Below, piece by piece: positions 9,753 to 21,524 of a stretch of DNA of 64,000 nucleotides. Origin of the DNA: Isoetes taiwanensis (Eukaryota; Streptophyta; Lycopodiopsida; Isoetales; Isoetaceae); contig JAJEKV010000093.1 of the NCBI GenBank assembly GCA_021234155.1, forward strand, positions 2,215,712 to 2,279,711, given 5' to 3'. The notes under the pieces were generated by a model, which worked only from the letters and a program-made list of their open reading frames with translations, had not been told where the DNA came from and did not search any database. How positions within the stretch are numbered: the first letter of the stretch is position 1; the number at the start of each line of letters is the position of its first letter. The position numbers and the translations under genes are program-made.

Positions 9753-12700
9753 CTAAAACCTTTTAGACTTCTTGGCCTGTTTCTTGCTGGTCAATCCAAG
9801 TGCTACATCATCATCGTCTTCAATCCGATGCCTTCTCCCTTTCTTCGAGCCCTCTTTGTCTCGCAAATGCTGCAAACGAGAATCAACCATTAAGAGTTAA
9901 AGGCACAACTCGTCAAAAAAAAATCAGTTCCACATAATGCCCATGTAATGGCCCCAAGCAAGAAAATTCTAGCACCCACCATCGTCACCATCCTTTGTGC
10001 TTCACTAACACGTTCAGCAAGAAGCTGCACCTCGTCTTCTTCAACTACATATGTTGGCAGTTGTTTTCCTGCAAATTTCTAAACATAAGCAAGAGAACCA
10101 TAGAAATAAATTATACAAGACAACAGAGGCAAACCTATTAGCTGCTCAATTCTTTGGAACAACTCAACATCATACTGTGTCACAATTGAAATTGCACGTC
10201 CTGATCTTCCAGCACGAGCAGTTCTGCCCACCCTATGTATGTAATCCTGACATTATAAGATAAGAGAATACAAAACTGTTTATAGATTGTATGAAAGTAA
10301 ACGAGAATACTGACATTTATGAAAGAGTTTAACATACCCACTTTCCTATTTCATGGCAACAACATTATCCACATGAATTTAATGGCTTAAGAAAAAACAT
10401 AGAGAATGTAATTATTTAAGAAACCTTAGAATTTGTAGGTATGTCATAATTAATGACAACGTCAACAGAAGCAATATCCAGTCCTCTACTCGCAACATCT
10501 GTGCATATCAGGATACTTCTCTCCCCAGCCTTAAACTTGTTTAATGCTCCAAGTCTTTTAGGCTGCACCAGAGAAAAATGGATCAAATAACTCTAAAAGT
10601 AAGGAACGTAAACATTGAAATAATAATGCACCTGGCTCATCTGACCACTTATGGGGATAGCCCCTAAGCCCAAATTGCGTAACAGCAATGCTATCCTTCG
10701 TGTCGCATCACATGTTCTTGTAAACACCATTGATGTACTTCCAGACATTTCGTTTAATAAGAAGACGAGATAGCAGTCCTACATAAGTAATAGTAAAATT
10801 CAAATTAATACAATATGACTTAAATATTAAAAAGCAGCTGGCGTATGCCCAAATGCTAGAGTAGGGGAAATCAAGCCCATAAAACCCACAAGCAGACTTG
10901 TTTCTTCAAGTCTATAAGTCAGGACAAAAAATGTGGTGAAAATGAGTAAGCACTAAAGGTGTGCCTTTTGACATATGGCATAATGTTGCTTAGATCCGTC
11001 AATCTATCATGCTTTGACTTGACTAATTATCCAGCATGCATAAATAATTCTTTAAAATTTCTTTGTTGTGCAAAGATGCCAATTCTTCTACATTCAGCTG
11101 CACAGACATGTTATGCATTCACTAAATAACATCATTTACATGTGCCAAGGCTTGTTCACCTTAAGCTTTGCTGGTATAAACAGGTATTCTTGCTTCAGAG
11201 TATCCACTGTGGTATATTTTGAATCTACTTCAACCTGCAACATTATTTACTAAAATCTTAGACAGTACATGTCCAGGCATCGCTCTCTTTCTACAGAAAC
11301 AGGGATGAGAAAGTGCATTGATAAGAGAAATAACTGACCCTTGAAGGATGTTTTAAGCAGGCTCGTTGAAGCTTTGCAACCTACATTAGAACCAAACCAT
11401 GCACTGTAAAGAGGAGAAGACTTCATCGGATATGGACAACTTGTATGCAAAATCTACCTTATTTGTCATTGTAGCAGAGAACAGGTATGTCTTTCTTTCT
11501 TTTGGTATGACCTTAAGTATCTCATCAATCTCCTTCTCAAAATCCAAGTTCAGAAGCCGATCAGCTTCATCCAAAACCTTGCATTCAAAATTGTAGATAG
11601 AACTCTCAAAAAATTGCCGGGAACATGAATAAACTAAAAGAGAGACTTGATTCGTACAAGATACTTCAAAGTCCTTAAACTGAAACCTTTCGTATTCGTT
11701 AAATGATCAACTAGCCTTCCAGGAGTGCCTACCTGCCAAGTAAACATGGTAAGTTTTTTAAGTATAATAACATATAGAAACAAAGAAATCATGGATGTAG
11801 ATGCAATCTATGTCTAACATATGTTATTTAATTACAAAAGTTTGTCAACTGCCTCAAATTCTAGTCCACATACCACAACATGTGGTCTTTTTGCAAGTGC
11901 AATTGCTTGTGCCATCATGTCTATACCACCAACCACCTGTAAAACCATAAGCAATTAAATCAAGAAGAAAACATAAAAAATATTACAAAGTTGCAAAAAG
12001 CAGGTAAGTTTGCTTACTGCAGCACATTTTAACCCAATCCCTGAACCTAATGCTTCAAATTGCTCTGCTATCTGGATAGCTAGCTCCCTGTATATCACGG
12101 TAATCCAAATCTTTGTTAAGCTACAAAAGAAGCTCAAAAATACATTAAGTTTGTGGACATAATGATACAAATTCATAAAATGCGCATCTGGAAGAGGCCT
12201 GAGTATAACTGCTTCCTCTCTGGTGTTAAATTGTAGAATTATCTTGGATGTGCCAAAGTGTCATTGGCCAAACTTTACCTCATAATCAATTAACATTGAC
12301 AGAACTCGAGAAAAGTTGGTGACCCTTGAAGAGGGGGAGTTCATTAAACATGACAATATGACGTCATCAATTCTTACCAGGTCTGCTAAATCACACTTTC
12401 ATCTTGTTCTGCAATGCATGCCAGTCCTTGCACTTGAACCACATGAATTCAAAAGAAGGGCCATTACAGCCGAAATACCTATACATCCTTTTATTTTTTT
12501 TATCCGAGTGTTATTGGAGAAATGAGGGCACTTGAACCACATGAATTCAAAAGAAGAGCCATTACAGCCCAAATACCTATACAGCCTTGTATTTTTTTAT
12601 CCGAGTGTTATTTGAAGCAATGAGGGCATTAGCGTGTTTCATGCGAATGAATATATGTGCAAAATTCTTTGTGGAGCATATCCAAGCTGCCATCTTGTAC

Positions 12701-13460
12701 AGTACCTTAACGCTCATGATATGTCACTTCCATCACTACAAGCTGCAGTTTATTGCAAGGTGACCAGATATTAACAGTTACTAGTTGCATTACTCCAATT
12801 TAAAAATCACAGCTCTGAGTAAAGACAAAAAGAAGATGGCATTCAGCCATGAGGGTTGATCAGTGCCCCTACCCTCTTTATATTTGGCAAGTGCCTATAC
12901 TGTTTTCCAAGTCTTATACCAACTTTGACTACTGTGGGGCTTAAACTGGAACAGACCTGTTGCATTTTCTTAAAATAGATTCCTGCATGAAATTCTAGTC
13001 CTTTTTTCCCACATTGGACCCATCAAACTTGAGAATTTGCCTTGTTATGTATTCCACAGTTCATAGGGGGTAGTAACATTAGTATCTTTGTTATTTCACG
13101 TTGTCTATGACAATAAGAGGAAGAAGCTTGCGGACCTGGTAGGGGATAGAATGCATGCAAAGAGGGGTTGTGGCTTTTCAAGCAACGCCTGTATTATAGG
13201 CAACGCAAAAGCTCCAGTCTTTCCAGATCCAGTCTGGGCAAGTGCAATAAGATCTTTACCTGATATTGAAGGAAAACAGTGTTAATGATCTACTTATTCC
13301 TCCAACCAATTGTAAAGTTCTAACCTTCTAAAGCCAGGGGAATGGCTTCAACTTGAATTGGAGTAGGCAATTTCCAACCCAGCTCATTACAGGCATCTGC
13401 TAGCTGATCACAGATGCCTAGTTCCCTAAAGGTAGGTAAGGCGGGGCGGTCCTCCGACAT
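9753..13460 (-). CDS. RH10: DEAD-box ATP-dependent RNA helicase, DDX47/Rrp3 type (plant RH10)
   Basis: Thirteen GT-AG exons on the minus strand: 13325-13460, 13136-13259, 12018-12087, 11874-11936, 11658-11732, 11458-11577, 11339-11380, 11160-11234, 10632-10778, 10425-10562, 10135-10246, 9980-10068 and 9753-9869. They total 1308 nt, giving 435 aa with no frame error. Motifs: Q motif GWKLPTPIQ (residues 28-36), motif I AQTGSGKT (53-60), PTREL, TPGRL, DEAD (159-162), SAT (190-192), TDVASRGLD, and [10 protein letters not shown] from 334. The C-terminus is Lys-rich ([11 protein letters not shown]), as expected for a nucleolar protein. The yeast and human relatives act in 18S rRNA processing in the small-subunit processome. 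This is the only clearly intact host gene in the window. Intron 2 (12088-13135) is long and contains a tandem duplication. Confidence 0.95.
12430..12627. repeat. Tandem duplication of about 98 bp inside RH10 intron 2
   Basis: Two copies starting GCACTTGAACCACATGAATT at 12430 and 12528 differ by a few substitutions and small indels in T-runs. The repeat is intronic, so it has no coding effect. Confidence 0.9.
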
Positions 13461-14250
13461 GGCCGCTGTATCAGGGTTTAAGGCTTTTTGAAATGAATCA
13501 CAGCAAGAGACAACAAAAAAACACTCTTTCGCCTTTGCTATTTAGGGTTTTCTTTTCTTCCACTAGACTTTGTTGGCTGCCCTTTTTAACCTGAGCAACC
13601 ACGGGATTTTGACAAGGTAGTGGGATTGTAGGGTATGGTCGCCTCCTATCGCGAGTGTCCCTCGGAGCACCCTAAAACCCCCCGTCTCGACGCGACATCG
13701 CCCTATGGCATGCCATCTTGGCCCTTTGGCATGCCACCTTGACCCGTGGACGTTATGTGCACGTCCTGAATCCGTTATGGCCTGGACGTTACAGCCATGT
13801 GTCGATAATGTGCATATGGTACCCCGAATCGGACAAAGCTTACGCGATGCGCGTCCACAGATTGCGGTTACCCGTCGTGGCGTGTTGACCATCGGCGTGC
13901 AATAGAGCTCCGCTAAGCGTGAAGCCCTGCTTCCCGGTGTCGTGTAATTGTTGTCCACAATTGTGGAACAGTTCTGCCCACTCGTGGCTGTGTTAGGCTA
14001 AGAGTCATATCGATTCGAAATTAGAATTCAATGCGACCTTGCTCGATTCGGAATTAGAATTCGCCCATTCCATAGCACTCGATTAAAACCCAATTTGAAA
14101 ATCAAGCTCCCGCTATGGTCGCTAAACGTAATAAAAGCGTCAATTTCATCTTCCAAATTTCAAGCTTATCGATATCGTGTCTTGAGGAGGACGATAGTAG
14201 ACATAGTTTCCACAAGAGGTCGGAGAGGAAACGATCTTTGAAGCTAGTAA
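13461..14250. other. RH10 upstream region and 5' flank of the pogo-like element
   Basis: It starts with the RH10 5' leader, which contains TTTAGGGTTTTC near 13545. From about 13640 the base composition turns GC-rich with no clear ORF. I looked for a terminal inverted repeat shared with 25100-26700 and found none that I would defend. Confidence 0.4.
13550..13637 (+). repeat. Direct repeat, left copy (about 85 bp)
   Basis: The segment CTTTTCTTCCACTAGACTTT through GACAAGGTAGTGGGATTGTA recurs in the same orientation at about 26638-26725, with small indels. The two copies bracket 13.1 kb that contains the pogo-like gene and its LINE. The left copy lies in the immediate 5' upstream region of RH10. 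Confidence 0.85.
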
Positions 14251-17229
14251 ATGAGTACCTACATCAAGGAAAAGAGTTCCGCTCCAAGGAGGAAGCTGCC
14301 GGACACCACAGGTCGATCTTTGCGATCTCCCACAATGCCAAGGAGGCCAAGCAAACGAGGGCAGTGGACTGAAGAACAAATGGCAGATATCTTGGATGAG
14401 GTGAGTGAGTATGGTATATCTGTTAGAGAGGCATCTAGAAGGTCGGGAATCCCAGAATCAACAATAAGGGATCGGGGGTCAGATGGTCAGATAACTCACA
14501 AACAGACCGGTAATCCACAAATCCCGGCGACTCTACAAGAGGAAGAGTTAGTCAATTGGGCACTCTCCGTATTCGAAAGGTGGAATGGGGTTACACTCTC
14601 ACCGTCAAGGAAAGGGCAAAGATGATGGCTATGGAGGGGGCAGCTCAGAAATTCCCCGGGTTCCCGGGAGTAAATGGTGGAAGCTGTTCAAACAGAGGCA
14701 TCCAGAGGTTACACTAAGAAGTGCAGAGACACTAGATGTGTCTCGGGCGCGTGCTATGACACAAGAGAATCTGGATAACTTCTATGCTAGTCTGAGACAA
14801 ATCTATGGCGAAGTTCAATTTCCGGCCTCTAGGATCCGGAATGCCGATGAGCCCGGCATCCAAGGCTAGTAAGGTGAAGGGCATGAAGATCATAGGAAGG
14901 AAAGGGGAGCATAGGGTCAATGAGGTGGTCATGAACAATAGGGAGTGGGTGACCATTCTGGTATGTGTAAATGCTGAAGGGTTTAGGATACCTAATTTGT
15001 ATATATTCAAGGGTACACGGATGAGGCAAGATAACATTGCCAGATGTGAGGAAGGGGCAATTCAAGTTGTGCAGCCCTCGGCTTGGATGACTACAGAATT
15101 GTTCAAGTCTTGGTTGTCACATTTTGTTGCTAGGGTTCCTGGTGGAGTATCTCCAACAAGGCCACATCTGATAATATTGGATGGCCATGGCAGCCATGTG
15201 GAGCTGGAAGTGATTTTGGCAGCTAAGGAAATGGGCATACATTTTGCCCTACTTCCAGCCCACACATTGCATAGGTTACAACCTTTGGATGTTGCATGCT
15301 TTGCACCATTCAAGGCAGCTTTCAAGAGATTGAGATCTTCTTACATGGTTAGCAAAGGGAGGACTGAACCGAAGAGGGAGGACATTGCAGAGCTCATTTC
15401 ACAGGCAGTTGAATCAGGGCTGACACCTAGCAACATCAAGGCAGGGTTTAGAGCTACTGGGATTTGGCCATTTAACTCGGACAAAGTTAAGCCAGGCCAG
15501 GAAAGTGGCAGGTTTGGAAGAGTGCCCATGGAGCAGATTATCAAAAGTGTGGGCCAGGAAAATGCAGCCAACTTGGAGGAGGAGGAATTGGAGCAATTCA
15601 ACATGGCTGACTTGCATGCCTTATGGGAGGCACCACGCCCTGCTGGTGAGCATGGTGGCCAAGAGCCTACTGGAGTGCATCAACATGTAGTTGACAATGT
15701 GGACATTGAAAGACATGATGTGCATCCATCTCACCAAGAAGATGCACCAGATGGGGAACATCAGGCCATTGAGCAGACCTTACAACCTTCACAGCAACAT
15801 GTGGTTCCACCTGCTGACATGGGAACAGCACATGCTTCCCTACAGAAGTGAGGACATCACAGGCCTGCATGCAACAATCTCAATCCTCGAGGGCAAGGAA
15901 TCGAGGTGTAGTCCCAGACCTAAGTGGGAGGGTGCATATCTCTAGTGATGGCTTCTGTGAGGCCTTGGCTGCTGAGAGGTCTAGGAGAGCTGAGGCAGCA
16001 AGACTAAATAATGAGCAAGTTGCAGCCAGGAAACTCGAAACTGCTAGAAGGAAATTGAAAAAAGAGGAGAGGGCCGGGAGAGTTCACAGTAATAGGGAAG
16101 AGAGGGAAAATAGGAAGAAGGCTGATGCAGAATTTGAAGCCTCTACTGCTAGACTTAGGGCACTAATGTACCCCAGAGGCATCTCAAGAGTTGCAGCAGT
16201 CTTCAACTTTCAGAGACCAATGAGTGATGAGGTGAGGAGCAAAAGGTTAGAGGTTAGAAACAGAATGAGGACAAGGCAAGGGTTGAGTCCAATCAGGGAT
16301 CCAATTTTGAGAACATCATTCAACATAGATCCTGGACTTCAGCAAGTTAGTGGATTGACCACACCAGTTACTAGTGATCATGCAGGTGACCAGGATAGTG
16401 AAGATGAAGTGAATGTTATGTGTAGCCTGGAGGATACTCACCTGTGCTCGGGAGATGTTGGTGGTGTGCAGGATGTTAGCATAGAAGGATTCCCGCCTGC
16501 AGTGGGACTGGCCCCAAACTCAATTAGTACAATCAGGTCACCATTGAAGACCTGGGACTTGGTCAACAGGGAGGGAGAGTCACAGCAAGATGCAGGTATT
16601 GGCCCTGGGAATTCCATGAGGTTGGATACACAAGGTTGGGTGAGTTATGCAACAGCACATTCTGGACCCCAGCATGACGGGGATAAGGCCATAGACAAAG
16701 CTAGGATCATTCGAGAAATGGTCGAAATAGGCGTGGAAAAGGACATAATCTCTCGGGCCAAAGGAATGGATGTGGAGTTTGCAAAAACCTGGAGGGCAAA
16801 TATGTCTGAAGGGTCAGTACCAACACCAAGATTCGAAGAGGGAAACACTTTCACTAACCAGGTGTTTTTTTTTTTTTGAGAGAGAATGAAGTTTTTTCCA
16901 TTAATTATAGAAGAAAAGTACAATGAAGTTCATTGTCAATGTGGGAACAAGACAATAGAACTGTAGGTAAAAGCAGTAATTACAATAAATATAAAATAGA
17001 TGCAGATTGATGATCCACAAAGAGTCTGCTGGAGCAACAGTGAGTGCAATAGTGATATGAAGGTATAACATGATAAAATCTGCCAAGATACCTGCAAGAC
17101 CTGCAATAGACCTGCTGATAGCTGAGATCCAGTGGATTTCAACTTTAGACAGGATACTTAGATAGTAAATTATGGAACCAAAAGGTAGTCAAAAGGAAAG
17201 TGGTAAAAGATAGGATTGGGAAGGCTAAG

Positions 17230-17742
17230 TTAAAAATGGTAAATGTCAAGGTAGTTGAACTGAGCTGGATATTCTGGCTTAATGATGAGGATTCGATTGT
17301 TCCCCCAGTTAAGTAACTGAATCAGAGTATCAGAGTTAATAGTGGCCCTCTGAAGGATGAGAGAACCATATGCATCTGCCATTCCTCTATGATAATAGTA
17401 GCATCCCCTGTAGAAATCAAACTGCTGCTCTGTCATGTTGCTGCTAAATCTATCTAAGAACCACCATAGCTCATGCATTAGATAAGTGCCTCTGCAGAAT
17501 TCAATGGTCCAATCAAGCTCACTATCAGGAATATCAAGGATGTCCACATCAGTTCTGCCCCTAACTAGACCTGTCCAAAGGCCCTCTGTGTATTCAATAT
17601 CATTGTCCCTCAGCTGTTCAACATAAATCTGATATTCATGTTCTAGATCCCTCCTGAGACTGATCATGTAATCTGATAGATAAAATATCACTGTTAGCAA
17701 ATTCATCATGACAATGTAATCTAAACAAATTAAAGTGCCCAT
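17230..17742 (-). CDS. Possible third LINE ORF, 170 aa, overlapping the end of ORF2
   Basis: It overlaps the last 107 nt of ORF2 in another frame and runs through the 3' region. The product is acidic and rich in aromatics (ELWWFLDRF, FDFYRGCYYYHRG). I recognise no domain. Composition looks like protein rather than random sequence, but nothing proves translation. It could begin at an internal Met (MISLRRDLE) or be an extension left by an upstream shift. Confidence 0.35.
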   Translation of the reverse strand: MGTLICLDYIVMMNLLTVIFYLSDYMISLRRDLEHEYQIYVEQLRDNDIEYTEGLWTGLVRGRTDVDILDIPDSELDWTIEFCRGTYLMHELWWFLDRFSSNMTEQQFDFYRGCYYYHRGMADAYGSLILQRATINSDTLIQLLNWGNNRILIIKPEYPAQFNYLDIYHF

Positions 17743-20700
17743 TGAAGACTCCCAAATGATTCCATCTCTCCTCGAAGTGTGTTTCCCTTTTGTTACAAGT
17801 AGCTGACAGCTCTAGATCATAAATAAAATGCAATTTGATCCAGGTACATGAAACTGAATGCTTGCCATGTAAGCACCTATTTCTATGTTTCCAAATGTTC
17901 CATAATGCTGTAAAATTTAAAGAGTTAATAAAAGCATCATCATTTATAAGGAAATTTAGAAGACAATTGGGCTTGGGAATTGCAAATTTCTGCTGAAACC
18001 AGTGCCAAAAGGAATTTAACTTGGGACATAAGAAAATATGATTCAAATCTTCAATTTCATTACATTGCAAGGGACAATGAGAATCAATAGGAGCTGCATT
18101 TCTAGATTGATGTCTAGCAAGAGATTGTAGATTTGGAACACTACCATTTGCAATGAGCCAAATAAAGTATTTGACCTTTGGAGATAAGAAGGATTTCCAA
18201 ACACTTTGAAACAATTTATGCTCGATGTCAGTGGAGATATTCCAGAAGTTTTTTGCTTTGGAGGCTGACTCAGGTTTACTCAGAAATTTGTATATCAGGG
18301 AAACTTTGTATGTATGCTTGTTGTTCAGGGTCCAATCATGAGAGGAAATGGAATTAGAGTCTAAATTCAGACCATTAATTTTCTGAAAGATATGCTTGAA
18401 AAGATTCCTATCAGAAATTGTTCCCCTAATTTTTTGCTTGAAGGCAGTCCAAGTGATCCATTTGTTGTTGACTCTCAGATCCCCTAAAGTGAGGAAATTG
18501 AGTTCACTCCATTTCTTGTAAATTCTAGGATGAATTATAGCCAGAGGGGATGAGATATCATTGGATAAAGCAGGATTCCAGAAAATAGAGGATCTAAGAT
18601 GGCAAGCTTGAAGGTCAACATGTTTGAATGCTCTATGAGATAGATTCCAGGCTAGAATAATGTTTCTCATCAGAGGAGATGTGTTGGAGCCAGACTGAAG
18701 ATTAAAGAAAGCAGATGAAGGCAACTGATGAGACACAGAGGGATGCCCTTTTATAAAAGTACAAGATAGCCAGTGTTTAATAAATATTGAAGCAGGGTTG
18801 TTTGATTGAAACAAGGATCTCCATACATACTTTCCTGCTAAAGCATAACCTTGGAGAAGAAGATTTTTGCAACCAAGCCCCCCATGAATTTTACTTTTAG
18901 AAACTGATTTCCAATTTACCATATGATGTTTGCCCCAGATAAAATTCCTGATAATCCTTTCAAGTTGTTGATAGATAGATTTTGGGGCAAGGAGGGCAGA
19001 TGAAAAATAGATGTGGGAGCTGGCAATGACTGAGTTGGCAATGATAGTTCTGCCTGCTAAGGAAAGACAAGAACCATAATTTGATAACTTCTTCTTGATC
19101 CGAGAAATAATTGGGGACCAGAGACCTTTAATAGATGGATTGGAGGAGAGGGGCATGCCAAGAAGTTTGGTTGAGTCATTTGAGTGAATGCACTTAATTC
19201 CAGAGATGCTGTCCACAGAAATATTCCCAATTATGACACATTTGTCCCTGTTTAAATAAACCCCTGAAGCAGCACTGAAAGAGTCAATGATCCTGAAGAA
19301 AGAATCAATGTTAATTGGATCATTTTTCAGAAAAGTGAAGGTATCATCTGCATATTGAGATATAGTGAGAGTTGAATTGTCAGGAAGAGTGAGACCATGC
19401 AGATTGCATGCATTCTGGTAATAATGAATGGCACAGGTAAGCATTTCAGCTACTGCAATAAATAAATAGGGAGCTAATGGGCACCCCTGCCTGACACCTC
19501 TGGCCAAAGGGAAGAATTTAGAGGGAGATCCATTTATTAAGATGGCAGATTGAGATCTTTGATTGAGACCAATAATGAGCTTAATAATCTTCTCAGAGAA
19601 GCCAAGCTTTATTAAGGCAAATTCTAGGAAGTCCCACCTGACAGTATCGAATGCTTTGGAGAAATCCAGCTTTAACAAAATGCAGTTCTGTTTAGTCAAG
19701 GAGTTCCAGTGAAGACCCTCCATAGCTGCAATATAGTTATCAAGAATAAATCTATTAGGTAGGAAAGCTGATTGGCATGAGCTGATAACATTTTGAAGAT
19801 GACCTTTAATCCTGTTGGCAACTATTTTAGCACAGATCTTATAGGAAGAATTAGTTAATGAAATAGGCCTCCAGTCAATAAATTTGGAAGGGTTGTCAAC
19901 TTTTGGGATCATGGTGATAAATCCAGAGCAGATAGAGGGATGTAAGTGATTGAGATTCCAAAAACCATGAATCATGTGCAACAGGTCATATTTAATGATA
20001 TCCCAAAATTTAATGTAAAATTCAATAGGCAGACCATCAGGCCCAGGGCTTTTGTTTTTCCCAAGAGATTGAATAGTGGCTAGAATTTCAGCTTCAGAGG
20101 GAAGATTCTCAATGTCAGGAAAAGTGGAAATAGAATATGTGCTTGGCAGATTGCTCAGAAAATCTTTGAAATTAGTTCCCTGGATAGATTGAGCAATATT
20201 ATCAGATGGCTTAGCAAAGATATCCTTATATTTGTCCTGGAAGAAATTGGAGATATCAAAATGATCTGAGATTGAGGATCCATCATCCTTGACAATATGA
20301 GATAACTGGGTTTTCAGGATCCTATTTTTGGCCACCTTGTAGAAAAATTTTGAGTTACTGTTGTCCATACAAGAATGGTATTTAAGTTTACTCCTGATTG
20401 CAGCACCTTTGGCATCATGTTCTTCTATTGCTCTAATGGACATTTCAAGATTTTCCTCTAGCCTATGAAGATTAGAGTTCAAAGGATCATTTTGAAGATT
20501 TAATCTGACTTCTTTCATTCTCTGGAGATAATTGTTCTTCTCAGCAATTTTGGAGTCATGAAGATTCTTGGACCAGGTTTTTATCCAAGATTTAGAGAGC
20601 TTGATATTAGAATAAAAGGATTTCATGGAGTTTTCAGCCCTCACTCTTGGCAAGGAATTGTAGAATGATGAAAATTCAGCAATGAATTTGTCAGAGTCAA

Positions 20701-21466
20701 GGAGAGAACAATTTAGCTTGAAGGGGATATTTCCAGACCTTTTCATGATAATATTATGCTTGGTAGACAAGAATTGAGGTTGGTGGTCAGATATAGATGT
20801 GGATTCATCACTGAATACTACACAATTGTCCCAGAAGGAATTAGAAATATTATTTATATAGAATCTGTCAAGGGTGCAGAATACTCTAGCATTTCCAGTT
20901 TGCTTATTGGACCAGGTAAACCTTGCAGTAGATGAGGGGATATAATTAAAAAGATGTTGATCCAGAAAAAAGTCCCAGTTGGTCCTCTCAGAAACAGACA
21001 TGTTAAGATTCTTGCCACATTTAAGATCCCAAGTAGGGGTGTTGTTGAAATCACCACCTAAGATCCATGTTTGACATGTTTGAGAGAGAAGCCATGTATT
21101 GAGTTCCAGCCAAGTTTTTTCTCGAACTCTAGAATCAGTGGAGGCATAGATATTGATAATACCAAAGGAGAGATCTCCATGCTTAAGAATGACAGACTGC
21201 CAAGTTCTGCAAGGACTATTGTATACATTTTCATGAATGAAATTTCTCCAAATAATACAAATACCTCCAGATGTGCCAGAGGCCTCAATCCAAATTGAGG
21301 AATAGCCTGGACCAATCCAATCACCAAGATTGGAGCACTCAAAGTTTGGGAGTCTGAGCTCCTGAAGAAGAATGATATCAGACTTGTAGGATCTGATTTG
21401 AGAAATTGCCCTTCTCCTTTTAAGAGGGCCTTTTATTCCCCTGAGATTCCAAGAGAGAATCTTCAT
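17636..21466 (-). CDS. LINE ORF2: AP-type endonuclease, reverse transcriptase and zinc-finger (intact, 1276 aa)
   Basis: The N-terminal endonuclease starts MKILSWNLRGIKG and has LLQELR, ILGGDFN and SISDHQP, the usual catalytic positions. The reverse transcriptase follows, with PISLTNSSYKICAK, LLKLDFSKAFDTVRWDFLE, GVRQGCPLAPYLF and the active site QYADDTF. The C-terminal part holds the plant-LINE zf-RVT Cys/His finger (HCPLQCNEIEDLNHIFLC). No stop or frameshift across 1276 codons, so this copy could still encode a working enzyme for target-primed reverse transcription. The start is 59 nt after the end of ORF1. Confidence 0.95.
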   Translation of the reverse strand: MKILSWNLRGIKGPLKRRRAISQIRSYKSDIILLQELRLPNFECSNLGDWIGPGYSSIWIEASGTSGGICIIWRNFIHENVYNSPCRTWQSVILKHGDLSFGIINIYASTDSRVREKTWLELNTWLLSQTCQTWILGGDFNNTPTWDLKCGKNLNMSVSERTNWDFFLDQHLFNYIPSSTARFTWSNKQTGNARVFCTLDRFYINNISNSFWDNCVVFSDESTSISDHQPQFLSTKHNIIMKRSGNIPFKLNCSLLDSDKFIAEFSSFYNSLPRVRAENSMKSFYSNIKLSKSWIKTWSKNLHDSKIAEKNNYLQRMKEVRLNLQNDPLNSNLHRLEENLEMSIRAIEEHDAKGAAIRSKLKYHSCMDNSNSKFFYKVAKNRILKTQLSHIVKDDGSSISDHFDISNFFQDKYKDIFAKPSDNIAQSIQGTNFKDFLSNLPSTYSISTFPDIENLPSEAEILATIQSLGKNKSPGPDGLPIEFYIKFWDIIKYDLLHMIHGFWNLNHLHPSICSGFITMIPKVDNPSKFIDWRPISLTNSSYKICAKIVANRIKGHLQNVISSCQSAFLPNRFILDNYIAAMEGLHWNSLTKQNCILLKLDFSKAFDTVRWDFLEFALIKLGFSEKIIKLIIGLNQRSQSAILINGSPSKFFPLARGVRQGCPLAPYLFIAVAEMLTCAIHYYQNACNLHGLTLPDNSTLTISQYADDTFTFLKNDPINIDSFFRIIDSFSAASGVYLNRDKCVIIGNISVDSISGIKCIHSNDSTKLLGMPLSSNPSIKGLWSPIISRIKKKLSNYGSCLSLAGRTIIANSVIASSHIYFSSALLAPKSIYQQLERIIRNFIWGKHHMVNWKSVSKSKIHGGLGCKNLLLQGYALAGKYVWRSLFQSNNPASIFIKHWLSCTFIKGHPSVSHQLPSSAFFNLQSGSNTSPLMRNIILAWNLSHRAFKHVDLQACHLRSSIFWNPALSNDISSPLAIIHPRIYKKWSELNFLTLGDLRVNNKWITWTAFKQKIRGTISDRNLFKHIFQKINGLNLDSNSISSHDWTLNNKHTYKVSLIYKFLSKPESASKAKNFWNISTDIEHKLFQSVWKSFLSPKVKYFIWLIANGSVPNLQSLARHQSRNAAPIDSHCPLQCNEIEDLNHIFLCPKLNSFWHWFQQKFAIPKPNCLLNFLINDDAFINSLNFTALWNIWKHRNRCLHGKHSVSCTWIKLHFIYDLELSATCNKRETHFEERWNHLGVFNGHFNLFRLHCHDEFANSDILSIRLHDQSQEGSRT

Positions 21467-21524
21467 TGAGGAAAATAGGGAGATAGAGTCGAGGATGACA
21501 GATCCAAAGACAAGTTAAGAGCAG

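Noticed and set aside
14115..14372. Upstream Met (14115) as start of the pogo-like transposase
   Set aside because: It is in another frame than the helix-turn-helix region; 14251 is in frame with it.
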